64,000 nucleotides of DNA from Leifsonia williamsii (GCF_030433685.1 NZ_JAROCF010000001.1:1178001-1242000); one strand, 5' to 3'; shown: positions 45,787 to 54,659, counted from the first letter of the stretch. Made by a program: numbers and translations. The notes: a model not told the origin generated them from the sequence alone.

Positions 45787-47259
45787 ATGGTCAGCGCCGA
45801 CAGCTCCGGACTCCCGATCGCCCGCCCCGGCAAGATCATCGCGGTCCACCTCAACTACCGCTCGCGCGCGGCGCAGCGCGGTCGCACGCCGGCCACGCCC
45901 TCCTACTTCTTCAAGCCGTCGTCGTCGCTGGCCGCCTCGGGCTCGTCGCTCGAACGGCCCGCCGGCACCGAGCTGCTCGCCTTCGAGGGCGAGATCGCGC
46001 TGATCATCGGCCGGCCCACCCGGCGCGTCGCGCCGGAGGAGGGCTGGGCCGCCGTGTCGGGCGTCACCGCCTCCAACGATTTCGGCGTCTACGACCTGCG
46101 TGCGGCGGACAAGGGTTCGAACGTGCGCTCGAAGGGCGGTGACGGCTTCACCCCCGTCGGCCCTTCCGTGCTCCCGGCCGAGGGGATCGACCCGGGCGCG
46201 CTGCGCGTCCGCACCTGGCTGAACGGCGAGGTGGTGCAGGAGGCGACCACCGACGACCTCCTGTTCCCGTTCGGCCAGCTCGTCGCCGACCTCTCGCAGC
46301 TCATGACGCTGGAGCCGGGCGACCTCATCCTCACCGGCACGCCGGCGGGCTCGTCGGTCGCGCAACCCGGCGATGTGGTGGAGGTGGAGGTCGACGCGCC
46401 GACCGCTCCCGGCTCCCCGACCACCGGCCGCCTGGTGACGCGCATCACCGAGGGCACCGTCCCGTTCGGCGACTTCGGAACGAAGCCTGCGGCCGACGAC
46501 CACCAGCGTGCGGAGGCGTACGGCACGACTCCTGAGCCTGCCTGGCGCCTCACCGACGACCTGCGCGCCGGGCTCGCGTCCGTCGCCACCGCCACGCTCA
46601 GTTCCCAGCTGCGCAAGCGCGGGCTGAACGATGTCTCGATCGACGGCCTCACCTCCACCCGGCCCGACGCGAAGGTGATCGGCACGGCGCGCACGCTGCG
46701 CTACATCCCGCACCGGGAGGACCTCTTCGCCTCGCACGGCGGCGGCTACAACGCGCAGAAGCGCGCCTTCGACTCCGTCGGAGCGGGCGAGGTGCTCGTC
46801 ATCGAGGCGCGCGGCGAGCGCGGCAGCGGCACCGTCGGCGACGTGCTCGCGCTGCGCGCCCAGGTCAACGGCGCCGCGGGCATCGTGACCGACGGCGGCG
46901 TGCGCGACCTGGCCGTTGTCGCCTCCCTCGACATCCCCACCTATCACAACGGCCCGCACCCCGCGGTGCTCGGCCGCCGGCACGTGCCGTGGGAGACCGA
47001 CGTCACCATCGCCTGCGGCGGTGCGGCCGTGCAGCCGGGCGACGTGATCGTGGGCGACGCCGACGGCCTCCTCGTCATCCCTCCGCACCTCGTCGAGGAG
47101 GTCGTGGCCGACGCGATCGAGCAGGAGGCCGAGGAGGAGTTCATCGCCGAGCGGGTCGCCGCCGGCGAGCGGGTCGACGGCCTCTTCCCGATGAACGCCG
47201 CGTGGCGGGAGCGGTACCGCGAGTGGCGCGACCGCCGTGACGCCCGCCCCCAGGACTGA
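45787..47259 (+). CDS. FAH-family decarboxylase/isomerase domain fused to an RraA-like domain
   Basis: A 490-residue two-domain protein. Residues about 14-235 are a fumarylacetoacetate-hydrolase domain of HpaG type (LLAFEGEIALIIG, SGVTASNDFGVYDLR, SKGGDGFTPVGP, PGDLILTGTPAGS). Residues about 250-455 are an RraA/4-hydroxy-4-methyl-2-oxoglutarate-aldolase-like domain with TDGGVRDL near residue 368, the metal- and substrate-binding motif. E. coli HpaG has two FAH halves (isomerase and decarboxylase); here only one is present and the second place is taken by RraA. It should remove the carboxylate of the oxopentene tricarboxylate. The RraA half may supply another step (inference). Confidence 0.85.
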   Translation: MVSADSSGLPIARPGKIIAVHLNYRSRAAQRGRTPATPSYFFKPSSSLAASGSSLERPAGTELLAFEGEIALIIGRPTRRVAPEEGWAAVSGVTASNDFGVYDLRAADKGSNVRSKGGDGFTPVGPSVLPAEGIDPGALRVRTWLNGEVVQEATTDDLLFPFGQLVADLSQLMTLEPGDLILTGTPAGSSVAQPGDVVEVEVDAPTAPGSPTTGRLVTRITEGTVPFGDFGTKPAADDHQRAEAYGTTPEPAWRLTDDLRAGLASVATATLSSQLRKRGLNDVSIDGLTSTRPDAKVIGTARTLRYIPHREDLFASHGGGYNAQKRAFDSVGAGEVLVIEARGERGSGTVGDVLALRAQVNGAAGIVTDGGVRDLAVVASLDIPTYHNGPHPAVLGRRHVPWETDVTIACGGAAVQPGDVIVGDADGLLVIPPHLVEEVVADAIEQEAEEEFIAERVAAGERVDGLFPMNAAWRERYREWRDRRDARPQD

Positions 47260-47260
47260 A

Positions 47261-47320
47261 CGAACCGGCCCCGAACGAACCGGCCCCGGACGAACCACCT
47301 CCGACCGAACCACCGAAGGA
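47261..47320 (+). repeat. Four 15-bp tandem repeats between the FAH-RraA gene and hpaE
   Basis: Units starting at 47261, 47276, 47291 and 47306 share CGAACCGGCCCCG, with the third and fourth changed to CGAACCACCTCCG and CGAACCACCGAAG. The last unit supplies the GAAGGAGAG ribosome site of hpaE. They fill almost the whole 69-bp gap. Confidence 0.85.
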
Positions 47321-47328
47321 GAGCGCGC

Positions 47329-48894
47329 ATGTCGCAGCAGACAGCCGTCACCACCCACCACATCCCCGAGGATCTGCCGACGCGCATCCAGCACTTCATC
47401 GACGGGGCCTTCGTCGACAGCGTGTCCGGCGCGACCTTCGACGTGCTCGACCCGGTGTCGAACGAGATCTACGCGACCGCGGCCGCCGGGCAGAAGGAGG
47501 ACATCGACCTCGCGGTGGCCGCCGCGACCCGCGCCTTCAAGCAGGGCCCGTGGCCGCGGATGAAGCCGCGCGAGCGCGCCCGCGTGCTCAACCGGATCGC
47601 GGACGCGGTGGAGGCGCAGGACAAGCGGCTCGCCGAGCTCGAGACCTTCGACACCGGCCTCCCGATCACGCAGGCGCTCGGCCAGGCGCAGCGCGCGGCC
47701 GAGAACTTCCGGTTCTTCGCCGACCTGATCGTGGCGCAGTCCGACGACGCCTACAAGGTGCCCGGCAGCCAGCTCAACTACGTCAACCGCAAGCCGATCG
47801 GTGTCGCGGGCCTGATCACGCCGTGGAACACGCCGTTCATGCTGGAGAGCTGGAAGCTCGCCCCGGCGCTCGCCTCCGGCTGCACGGTCGTGCTCAAGCC
47901 GGCCGAGTTCACGCCGCTGTCGGCGTCGCTGTGGGCGGGCATCTTCCGCGACGCGGGCCTCCCCGACGGCGTGTTCAACCTCGTCAACGGCCTGGGGGAG
48001 GAGGCGGGAGACGCGCTCGTGAAGCACCCGGACGTGCCGCTGATCTCGTTCACCGGCGAGAGCCGCACCGGGCAACTCATCTTCGGCAACGCGGCGCCGT
48101 ACCTGAAGGGCCTGTCGATGGAGTTGGGCGGCAAGTCGCCCGCGGTCGTGTTCGCCGACGCGGACCTCGACGCCGCGATCGACTCCACCCTGTTCGGCGT
48201 CTTCTCGCTGAACGGAGAGCGCTGCACCGCCGGCTCCCGCATCCTGGTCGAGCGGCCGATCTACGACGAGTTCCTCGCGCGGTACGCGGAGCGGGCGAAG
48301 AACATCGTCGTCGGCGACCCGCACGACCCCGCGACCGAGGTCGGCGCGCTCGTGCATCCCGAGCACTACGAGAAGGTCATGTCGTACGTCGAGCTGGGCA
48401 AGCAGGAGGGCCGGCTCCTCGCGGGCGGTGGCCGTCCGGAGGGGCTCGACACCGGCAACTACGTCGCGCCGACCGTCTTCGCCGACGTCGCGCCCGACGC
48501 GCGCATCTTCCAGGAGGAGATCTTCGGCCCGGTCGTCGCGATCACGCCGTTCGACTCCGACGTGGAGGCGCTGGAGCTGGCCAACGGCGTCAAGTACGGT
48601 CTCGCCGCGTACATCTGGACCAACGACCTCCAGCGCGCCCACACCTTCGCGCAGAGCGTCGAGGCGGGCATGGTGTGGCTGAACTCGCACAACGTCCGCG
48701 ACCTCCGCACCCCGTTCGGCGGCGTGAAGGCGTCGGGGCTCGGCCACGAGGGCGGCTACCGCTCGATCGACTTCTACACCGACCAGCAGGCGGTCCACAT
48801 CACCCTGGGGCCGGTGCACACGGCTCGCTTCGGCGCGACCCCGCATCGGCCGGAGGAGGCGGAGGAGGCCGCCGAGGACGCCGGCGACGCCTGA
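47329..48894 (+). CDS. hpaE: 5-carboxymethyl-2-hydroxymuconate semialdehyde dehydrogenase
   Basis: A 521-residue aldehyde dehydrogenase of the HpaE group. The NAD-binding region has GLITPWNTPFMLESWKLAPALASG, with catalytic E265 in MELGGKSP and nucleophile C299 in NGERCTAGS. The RTPFGGVKASGLGHEGG end region is intact. It oxidises the semialdehyde formed by HpaD. A Glu-rich C-terminal tail (PEEAEEAAEDAGDA) is an extra. It starts at an ATG with GAAGGAGAG before it. Confidence 0.93.
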   Translation: MSQQTAVTTHHIPEDLPTRIQHFIDGAFVDSVSGATFDVLDPVSNEIYATAAAGQKEDIDLAVAAATRAFKQGPWPRMKPRERARVLNRIADAVEAQDKRLAELETFDTGLPITQALGQAQRAAENFRFFADLIVAQSDDAYKVPGSQLNYVNRKPIGVAGLITPWNTPFMLESWKLAPALASGCTVVLKPAEFTPLSASLWAGIFRDAGLPDGVFNLVNGLGEEAGDALVKHPDVPLISFTGESRTGQLIFGNAAPYLKGLSMELGGKSPAVVFADADLDAAIDSTLFGVFSLNGERCTAGSRILVERPIYDEFLARYAERAKNIVVGDPHDPATEVGALVHPEHYEKVMSYVELGKQEGRLLAGGGRPEGLDTGNYVAPTVFADVAPDARIFQEEIFGPVVAITPFDSDVEALELANGVKYGLAAYIWTNDLQRAHTFAQSVEAGMVWLNSHNVRDLRTPFGGVKASGLGHEGGYRSIDFYTDQQAVHITLGPVHTARFGATPHRPEEAEEAAEDAGDA

Positions 48895-48907
48895 CCCTTC
48901 TCCCCAG

Positions 48908-48991
48908 CCACTCGACCGCACCCACTCGACCGCACCCACTCGACCGCACCCACTCGACCGCACCCACTCGACAGCACTCACTCGACGAAGA
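48908..48991 (+). repeat. Six 14-bp tandem repeats between hpaE and hpaD
   Basis: Four identical units CCACTCGACCGCAC begin at 48908, 48922, 48936 and 48950, then one with a single change (48964) and a sixth that diverges (48978) as it runs into the purine-rich ribosome site of hpaD. They fill most of the 110-bp gap. Confidence 0.9.
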
Positions 48992-49004
48992 GGAACGCAC
49001 CACC

Positions 49005-50138
49005 ATGACGATCACCCCCGGCACCCCGGAGCCCGTGACCACCGCCGGCGACCCCATCCCGGCTCCCACCGACCCCATCCCCACCTCGAAGGCGACCCCG
49101 CCGGATGTCGTGCGCTGCGCCTACATGGAGCTGGTCGTCACCGACCTCGCCGCCAGCCGCGAGTTCTACGTCGACGTGCTCGACCTCGTCGTGACCGAGG
49201 AGGACGAGAACGCGGTGTACCTGCGCAGCATGGAGGAGTTCATCCACCACAACCTCGTGCTGCGCAAGGGCCCGGTCGCCGCGGTCGCCGCCTTCGCCTA
49301 TCGGGTGCGCACGCCCGAAGACCTCGACCGGGCTGTCGAGTTCTACACCGAGCTGGGCTGCCGGGTCGAGCGCCGGGCGCAGGGCTTCACGAAGGGGGTC
49401 GGCGACTCCGTCCGTGTGGAGGACCCGCTCGGCTTCCCGTACGAGTTCTTCTACGAGGTGGAGCACGTGGAGCGCCTCGCCTGGCGGTATGACCTCTACA
49501 CGCCGGGCGCGCTCGTCCGGATCGACCACTTCAACCAGGTCACGCCGGACGTGCCTCGCGCCGTGAAGTACATGGAGGACCTCGGCTTCCGGGTCACCGA
49601 GGACATCCAGGACGAGGCCGGCACGACCTACGCCGCGTGGATGCGCCGCAAGCCGACCGTGCACGACACCGCGATGACGGGAGGCGACGGGCCGCGGATG
49701 CATCACGTCGCGTTCGCCACCCACGAGAAGCACAACATCATCGCGATCTGCGACAAGCTCGGCGCCCTCCGCCGCTCCGACTGCATCGAGCGCGGCCCGG
49801 GCCGCCACGGCGTCTCCAACGCGTTCTACCTGTACCTGCGCGACCCCGACGGCCACCGCGTCGAGATCTACACGCAGGACTACTACACCGGCGACCCCGA
49901 CAACCCCGTCGTCACCTGGGACGTGCACGACAACCAGCGCCGCGACTGGTGGGGCAACCCGGTCGTGCCGTCCTGGTACACGGAGGCGTCGCTCGTGCTC
50001 GACCTCGACGGCAATCCGCAGCCGCTCACCACCCGCACGGACGACTCTGAGATGGAGGTCACCATCGGCGCCGACGGCTTCTCGTACACGCGCAAGGGCG
50101 ACGAGGCGCAGGGCTTCAAGCTGGGCGCCCAGGTCTGA
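49005..50138 (+). CDS. hpaD: Homoprotocatechuate 2,3-dioxygenase (type I extradiol)
   Basis: A 377-residue extradiol dioxygenase of the vicinal-oxygen-chelate type, similar in size to the iron enzyme of Brevibacterium fuscum and the manganese enzyme MndD of Arthrobacter. Two homologous halves are visible. The metal triad is H175 in VRIDHFNQV, a His of MHHVAFAT (233-234) and E287 in HRVEIYTQDYY. It opens 3,4-dihydroxyphenylacetate next to the hydroxyls. Whether Fe or Mn is used cannot be told here. The N-terminal 30 residues are Pro/Thr-rich. Confidence 0.92.
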   Translation: MTITPGTPEPVTTAGDPIPAPTDPIPTSKATPPDVVRCAYMELVVTDLAASREFYVDVLDLVVTEEDENAVYLRSMEEFIHHNLVLRKGPVAAVAAFAYRVRTPEDLDRAVEFYTELGCRVERRAQGFTKGVGDSVRVEDPLGFPYEFFYEVEHVERLAWRYDLYTPGALVRIDHFNQVTPDVPRAVKYMEDLGFRVTEDIQDEAGTTYAAWMRRKPTVHDTAMTGGDGPRMHHVAFATHEKHNIIAICDKLGALRRSDCIERGPGRHGVSNAFYLYLRDPDGHRVEIYTQDYYTGDPDNPVVTWDVHDNQRRDWWGNPVVPSWYTEASLVLDLDGNPQPLTTRTDDSEMEVTIGADGFSYTRKGDEAQGFKLGAQV

Positions 50139-50139
50139 A

Positions 50140-50207
50140 CCGCCGAGTACGCGCATAATCGAGCGAAAACCGCCGAGTACGCAGACAGTCTGCGTACTCG
50201 GCGGTTT
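50140..50207. repeat. Dispersed palindromic element, copy 2
   Basis: In the opposite orientation to copies 1 and 3: first a half-unit CCGCCGAGTACGC (50140-50152), a CGAGCGAAAA spacer, then a perfect hairpin with 20-bp arms (50167-50186 and 50188-50207) around one base. It lies between the convergent ends of hpaD and the flavin monooxygenase, where it may also act as a bidirectional terminator. Confidence 0.88.
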
Positions 50208-50222
50208 GCTGCTGGCGGGAGA

Positions 50223-52136
50223 CTACGAGACCGTCGCGGCAGAGTGGATCGGGGCGAAGAAGCCGGCCAGGGCGTCGGTCGCGTCCAGCGGCAGCACGTG
50301 CGCGACGTACTGGTCGGGGCGCACCACCACGACGGCGCCGGCGCGGTCGACGCCGCGGAGGTGGAAGATGTCGTCGCCGGGGCGGGTCGCGTACACCTTC
50401 TCGTAGTCGATCAGGCCGAACGGGCCGGTGCGCGGGAGGAACACCTCCGGCACGGCGCCGAGGTCGACCTCCGTGTGGTCCTGCTGGTACACCACTTTCA
50501 CGTCGAACCAGGCGTCGAGGTCGGCACCGGCCGGGGTCGCGGCGAGCGGTGAGGCGGAGGAGGTGAGCAGCCAGTCCGCCAGCGCGGCGGTCGGCGTGCC
50601 CTCGCGAGCGGCGGGCGCGGCGTCGGCGAAGACGTAGATGCGCCAGCGTCCGTCGGCGCGGGCGTGGTGGCCGAGGTGCAGCGGGTTGGTGTCGCAGACG
50701 CGCTCCACGACGGCGGACTTGAAGCGCTTGCCGATCGGGAAGCCGGTCGCGAGCGCCTGGTGCTCCGCCGCGCCGACGATCAGCGACGGCGCGTACTCGG
50801 TCATGAACCCGGCCGGGAACTCGGCCGTGCGCACGTAGAACTCCTCCAGCTCCGACGGGTCGTCGAACTCCTCCGGCTTCTTGGCCATCATCGACGACCA
50901 CTGCTTGTCGAAGTCGATCAGGTTCTTCGCGACGACCTGACGCTCGGCCGAGTAGGTGGCGAGCAGCGACTCGGGGGAGCGCCCCTCCAGCACGTGGCCG
51001 AGCTTCCAGCCGATGTTGAAGCCGTCCTGCATCGACACGTTCATGCCCTGGCCCGCCTTCGCGCTGTGCGTGTGACAGGCGTCGCCGGTGATGAAGACGC
51101 GCGGAGTCCGTGTGCCGAGCTCGGTCGGCAGCACGTCGTCGAAGCGGTCGGTGAGCCGGTGCCCGACTTCGTAGACGCTGTGCCAGGCGACGTTGCGCAC
51201 GTCGAGCGTGTACGGGTGCAGGATGTCGTTCGCCTTCGCGATGATCTGCTCGATCGTCGTCTGCCGCACGGCGCCGTGATCGTCTTCCGGCACCTCGCCG
51301 AGGTCGACATACATGCGGAACAGGTGGCCGCCCTCGCGGGGGATCAGGAGGATGTTGCCCGCCTCCGACTGGATCGAGCACTTGGTGCGGATGTCCGGGA
51401 AGTCGGTCACGGCCAGCGTGTCCATCACGCCCCAGGCGTGGTTCGCCTGGTCGCCCGCGAGGTGGCAGCCGATCGACTCCCGCACCTTGCTGCGGGCCCC
51501 GTCGGCGCCGACCACGTACTTCGCGCGCACGACGCGCTCCTCGCCCTCGTGCTCGCCCGCGGTGTGCGCGAGTGTGACGGCGACCGGGTACTCGGCGTCG
51601 TCGTCCACGACCAGTCCGCGGAACTCGTAGCCGTAGTCGGGCGTCAGCCGCCCGGGCGCGTTGGCGGCGTACTCGGCGAAGTAGTCGAGCACGCGGGCCT
51701 GGTTCACGATCAGGTGCGGGAACTCGCTGATCCCGGTCGGGTCGTCGACGGCGCGAGCGGCGCGGTGGATGCGGGAGGGGTCGGCCGGGTCGGGCTTCCA
51801 GAACGCCATCTCGGTGATGCGATACGCCTCAGCGGTGATCCGCTCGGCGAAGCCGAACGCCTGGAACGTCTCCACGCTGCGGGCCTGGATGCCGTCGGCC
51901 TGGCCGATCGCGAGCCTCCCCGGCCGCCGCTCCACCAGTCGCGTGACGACGCCGGGGAACATGGCGAGCTGGGCCGCCGCGATCATGCCGGCAGGCCCGG
52001 AGCCGACGATCAGCACGTCGACCTCGTCGGGCAGCTCGGCGGGGCGGTCGAGGCCGACGCCCGCTGCCGGCTGCACCCGGGGGTCGCCGGACACGTAACC
52101 GTGGTGATGGAACTGCACACGAACTCCCTTGTTCAT
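50223..52136 (-). CDS. FAD-dependent aromatic hydroxylase, MobA/phenol 2-monooxygenase type
   Basis: A 637-residue class A flavoprotein. The FAD-binding GxGxxG is VLIVGSGPAGMIAAAQLA, the DG motif GADGARSKVRESIG, and the GD motif FITGDACHTHSAKAGQGMN; a C-terminal thioredoxin-like domain (about residues 460-637) completes the phenol hydroxylase/MobA layout. The length is that of 3-hydroxybenzoate 4-monooxygenase. The usual two-component HpaBC is absent, so this enzyme may produce homoprotocatechuate from a hydroxyphenylacetate (inference). It is convergent to hpaD and divergent from the C-C-hydrolase-like gene. Confidence 0.88.
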   Translation of the reverse strand: MNKGVRVQFHHHGYVSGDPRVQPAAGVGLDRPAELPDEVDVLIVGSGPAGMIAAAQLAMFPGVVTRLVERRPGRLAIGQADGIQARSVETFQAFGFAERITAEAYRITEMAFWKPDPADPSRIHRAARAVDDPTGISEFPHLIVNQARVLDYFAEYAANAPGRLTPDYGYEFRGLVVDDDAEYPVAVTLAHTAGEHEGEERVVRAKYVVGADGARSKVRESIGCHLAGDQANHAWGVMDTLAVTDFPDIRTKCSIQSEAGNILLIPREGGHLFRMYVDLGEVPEDDHGAVRQTTIEQIIAKANDILHPYTLDVRNVAWHSVYEVGHRLTDRFDDVLPTELGTRTPRVFITGDACHTHSAKAGQGMNVSMQDGFNIGWKLGHVLEGRSPESLLATYSAERQVVAKNLIDFDKQWSSMMAKKPEEFDDPSELEEFYVRTAEFPAGFMTEYAPSLIVGAAEHQALATGFPIGKRFKSAVVERVCDTNPLHLGHHARADGRWRIYVFADAAPAAREGTPTAALADWLLTSSASPLAATPAGADLDAWFDVKVVYQQDHTEVDLGAVPEVFLPRTGPFGLIDYEKVYATRPGDDIFHLRGVDRAGAVVVVRPDQYVAHVLPLDATDALAGFFAPIHSAATVS

Positions 52137-52252
52137 TATGCGAACATCATGTTCTGATATCGCTCACTCATGGTACGGCGAGCGGAGGAAGGCGGGCAAC
52201 CTCCCTCCGACGAGGGCTGGCGGGCGGAGGGGGTGGTCGGCAGAGTGAGTCC
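52137..52252. promoter_or_regulatory. Divergent promoter region with a palindromic operator
   Basis: GAACAT-c-ATGTTC at 52142-52154 is a perfect 13-bp palindrome, extended by TAT at 52137-52139 and ATA at 52157-52159. It lies just upstream of the monooxygenase start at 52136 and in the promoter zone of both divergent genes. It differs from the GTATAC motif of the hpa genes. Confidence 0.6.
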
Positions 52253-53482
52253 ATGAGCCACGCCAGCAGCGCCTTCGCCACCGGTTTCTCGCCCAACCCC
52301 GACTTCGACTTCGACCTGCGCGTGGTGCTCGGCTCGGCCGTGGAGCGCGCGGCCGACCCTGGCGAGGTGCTCGCCGCGACCGCGGCCGTGCACAAGGGCG
52401 ACCACCCCGGCTGGTTCGCCGCCTGGCGGGATCTGGGGAGGCGAGCGAAGGCCGTCGGCGACACCGCCTCCGCCGCGGGTCACCGCGTGAGCGCGGCCGA
52501 GGCGTACCTGCGTGCCGCCAACTACTTCGGTGTGGCGGTCAACGCCGTCAGCGGTCTGAAAGACGAGAGCGAGCTCCTCCCGGCGTTCCAGGCGACCAGG
52601 GAGGCGTGGGAGGCGTTCGTTGCGCACACGAGCGCGAACGTCGAGACCGTGGCGATCCCGTACGAGGGCACGACGCTGCCGGGCTGGTTCTTCCGCGCCC
52701 CGGCCGAGTCCGCGCAGGGCGACTCAGCCCCCACCCTCGTGACGGTCAACGGGAGCGACGGCTCGCTCGCCGCGCTGTGGGCGGCGAGCGGCGCCCCGGC
52801 TCTGCGGCGCGGCTACAACGTGCTCCTGTTCGACGGCCCCGGCCAGCAGTCGATGCTGTTCGAGCGCGGCGTGCCGTTCCGCCCCGACTGGGAGAAGGTG
52901 CTGACGCCCGTGTACGACGCCGTGGCCGGCTACGACGGCGTCGACGCCTCGCGCATCGCCGTCTACGGCATCAGCCAGGCCGGCTACTGGGTCTCACGGG
53001 CGCTGGCTTTCGAGCACCGCTTCGCCGCCGGCATCGTGGACCCGGGGGTGGTCGACGTCTCCGCCTCCTGGACGGCGCACATGCCGAAGAACATGATCCG
53101 GCTGCTCGACGAGGGCGAGGACGAGAAGTTCGACCGCGACATGGCGATGGGCATGAAGTTCTCGACCGAGCTGTCGAGCACCTGGCAATTCCGCGCTCGC
53201 CCGTATGGGACGACGGGCTATGCGGAGACGCTGGAGGCCGTCCGGCAATACACGGTCGAGGAGGTCGCGGCGCAGATCACGACGCCGCTGCTGATCACCT
53301 CGCCCGAGGACGAGCAGTTCTGGCCGGGCCAGCCCGAGCGGCTCGCGGAGCTCACCTCCGGCGTCTCCACGCTGCTCCCGTTCACCGCGGCCGAGGGCGC
53401 CAACTACCACTGCGAGCCGCTGGCCCGCGGACTGACCGCTCAGTGCATGTTCGACTGGCTGGACGAGCGGGTGGGGCGCTGA
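52253..53482 (+). CDS. Alpha/beta hydrolase resembling 2,6-dihydroxypseudooxynicotine hydrolase
   Basis: A 409-residue hydrolase with an N-terminal helical domain of about 130 residues (GDHPGWFAAWRDLGRRAKAV, YLRAANYFGVAV) and an alpha/beta hydrolase domain. The nucleophile elbow is VYGISQAGYWVSRALAF, the acid region LLITSPEDEQFWP and the histidine ANYHCEP. This arrangement is that of the C-C-bond hydrolase of nicotine catabolism and related FrsA-like enzymes. Sharing a divergent promoter with the hydroxylase suggests that it acts on the same aromatic route. The substrate is unknown. Confidence 0.8.
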   Translation: MSHASSAFATGFSPNPDFDFDLRVVLGSAVERAADPGEVLAATAAVHKGDHPGWFAAWRDLGRRAKAVGDTASAAGHRVSAAEAYLRAANYFGVAVNAVSGLKDESELLPAFQATREAWEAFVAHTSANVETVAIPYEGTTLPGWFFRAPAESAQGDSAPTLVTVNGSDGSLAALWAASGAPALRRGYNVLLFDGPGQQSMLFERGVPFRPDWEKVLTPVYDAVAGYDGVDASRIAVYGISQAGYWVSRALAFEHRFAAGIVDPGVVDVSASWTAHMPKNMIRLLDEGEDEKFDRDMAMGMKFSTELSSTWQFRARPYGTTGYAETLEAVRQYTVEEVAAQITTPLLITSPEDEQFWPGQPERLAELTSGVSTLLPFTAAEGANYHCEPLARGLTAQCMFDWLDERVGR

Positions 53483-53489
53483 CCGCCGG

Positions 53490-54659
53490 TCAACGGCACT
53501 GGCCGGCGACCGCGATCTGCTCGTCGGACGGCCGGCCGTACGCCTCGATGCCGGCGCCGCCCGTATCGAAGCCGAGCGAGATGGCCCAGGCGGTCGCCCA
53601 CATCTCGTCATCGCGGTTGAAGACAGGGCCCTCGAACAGCGGCTTGCACTCCGGGCGCACCACCTGAGCGTGGCCGACCTCATGGGTGATCAAGGCCTTC
53701 GCGTCCACGTCGCCTCGTGCGAAGCCGTCCTGCACGCTGTAGTTGAGATCGATCGTCGCCCAGCCTCCGTCGGTCTCGTTGTACTGCGTCGTCCCCGAGT
53801 ACCAGCCGTCGCCGAGGCCGCTGACGAGCTGGTGGTATTCGACGTCGAGCGTGACGCCGTGGGCGATCGATCGCGCGTACTCCTCGATGCGCGCCCGCAC
53901 GGGGTACGCCGGGTCCTGCTTCGCCGCCTCACCTGCGGCCTGGGAGGCGTTCACGGCGTCGATCGTCGACATGATGCGCAGGAGGCCGGACCCGCCGAAC
54001 TGCGCCGACATCACCCCCGACGCGCCTGCGTCGATGGCGTGGCGGAGCTCGATGCGGCTTGCATAGGTGGAGGAGCTGTCGGCGGAGAGCACCTGCTCGC
54101 CCTGGCTCGCGAGCACCTTGTAGACGGCGGTCGTAGCCGATGACAGGGTTCGCACGGCGGCGTCCAGGGTCCGCGCGTCCGCCTTGTACGCCTTGGTCTC
54201 GGCGGACTCTCGCCGCGTGATCGCCTCCGAGCGCTGGGTGCGGTCGAGGATGGTCCAGGGGAGGAGGTCGGGAAGCGGTGCGACGTGCGGCTCCTCGAAC
54301 GGCGCGTACGTGAGTCCCTTGCTCGTTTCCGCCACCGTCGCGTGGGCATCGCTGAGCGCCTTCGCGGTCGCCTCTGGCAGGTAGGCGGGGCGCGGTTGTG
54401 CCGCATACGCCTCCAGCGACGAGAGGGCCGCGTGGGCCTTGTCGAGTGCCGAGCCGCGCACGTCCGTGGCGGCGGACAACGCGGCGGACGCGCGGGCGAG
54501 ATCGCGGTCGGTCGCGGCTGTGACCGTGCGCGCGAACGACTGCCAGCCGAAGACGGCGCCCACGGCCGCGGCGACGATCACGATGGTGAAGGCGGTCGCT
54601 ACGACCCACCGGCGCCGGCGCTCGACGATGACGACCTCCGTGACGGCGTCGTTCTCCAC
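53490..54659 (-). CDS. Membrane-anchored putative HExxH metallopeptidase
   Basis: A 389-residue protein with a short cytoplasmic tail, one membrane helix (VVATAFTIVIVAAAVGAVFGW) and an exported domain. Helical, Ala-rich sequence runs to about residue 280. The C-terminal part carries ALITHEVGHAQVV (H326, E327, H330) and a later DDEMWATAWAISLG that could give the third zinc ligand. This is the layout of a gluzincin-like peptidase, but I do not recognise the family. The GTG at 54659 follows GGAGGGGGAG. Confidence 0.65.
   Translation of the reverse strand: MENDAVTEVVIVERRRRWVVATAFTIVIVAAAVGAVFGWQSFARTVTAATDRDLARASAALSAATDVRGSALDKAHAALSSLEAYAAQPRPAYLPEATAKALSDAHATVAETSKGLTYAPFEEPHVAPLPDLLPWTILDRTQRSEAITRRESAETKAYKADARTLDAAVRTLSSATTAVYKVLASQGEQVLSADSSSTYASRIELRHAIDAGASGVMSAQFGGSGLLRIMSTIDAVNASQAAGEAAKQDPAYPVRARIEEYARSIAHGVTLDVEYHQLVSGLGDGWYSGTTQYNETDGGWATIDLNYSVQDGFARGDVDAKALITHEVGHAQVVRPECKPLFEGPVFNRDDEMWATAWAISLGFDTGGAGIEAYGRPSDEQIAVAGQCR

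Noticed and set aside
47261..48991. Tandem 14-15 bp repeats as a CRISPR array
   Set aside because: Units are directly adjacent without unique spacers, too short for CRISPR, and no cas genes are present.
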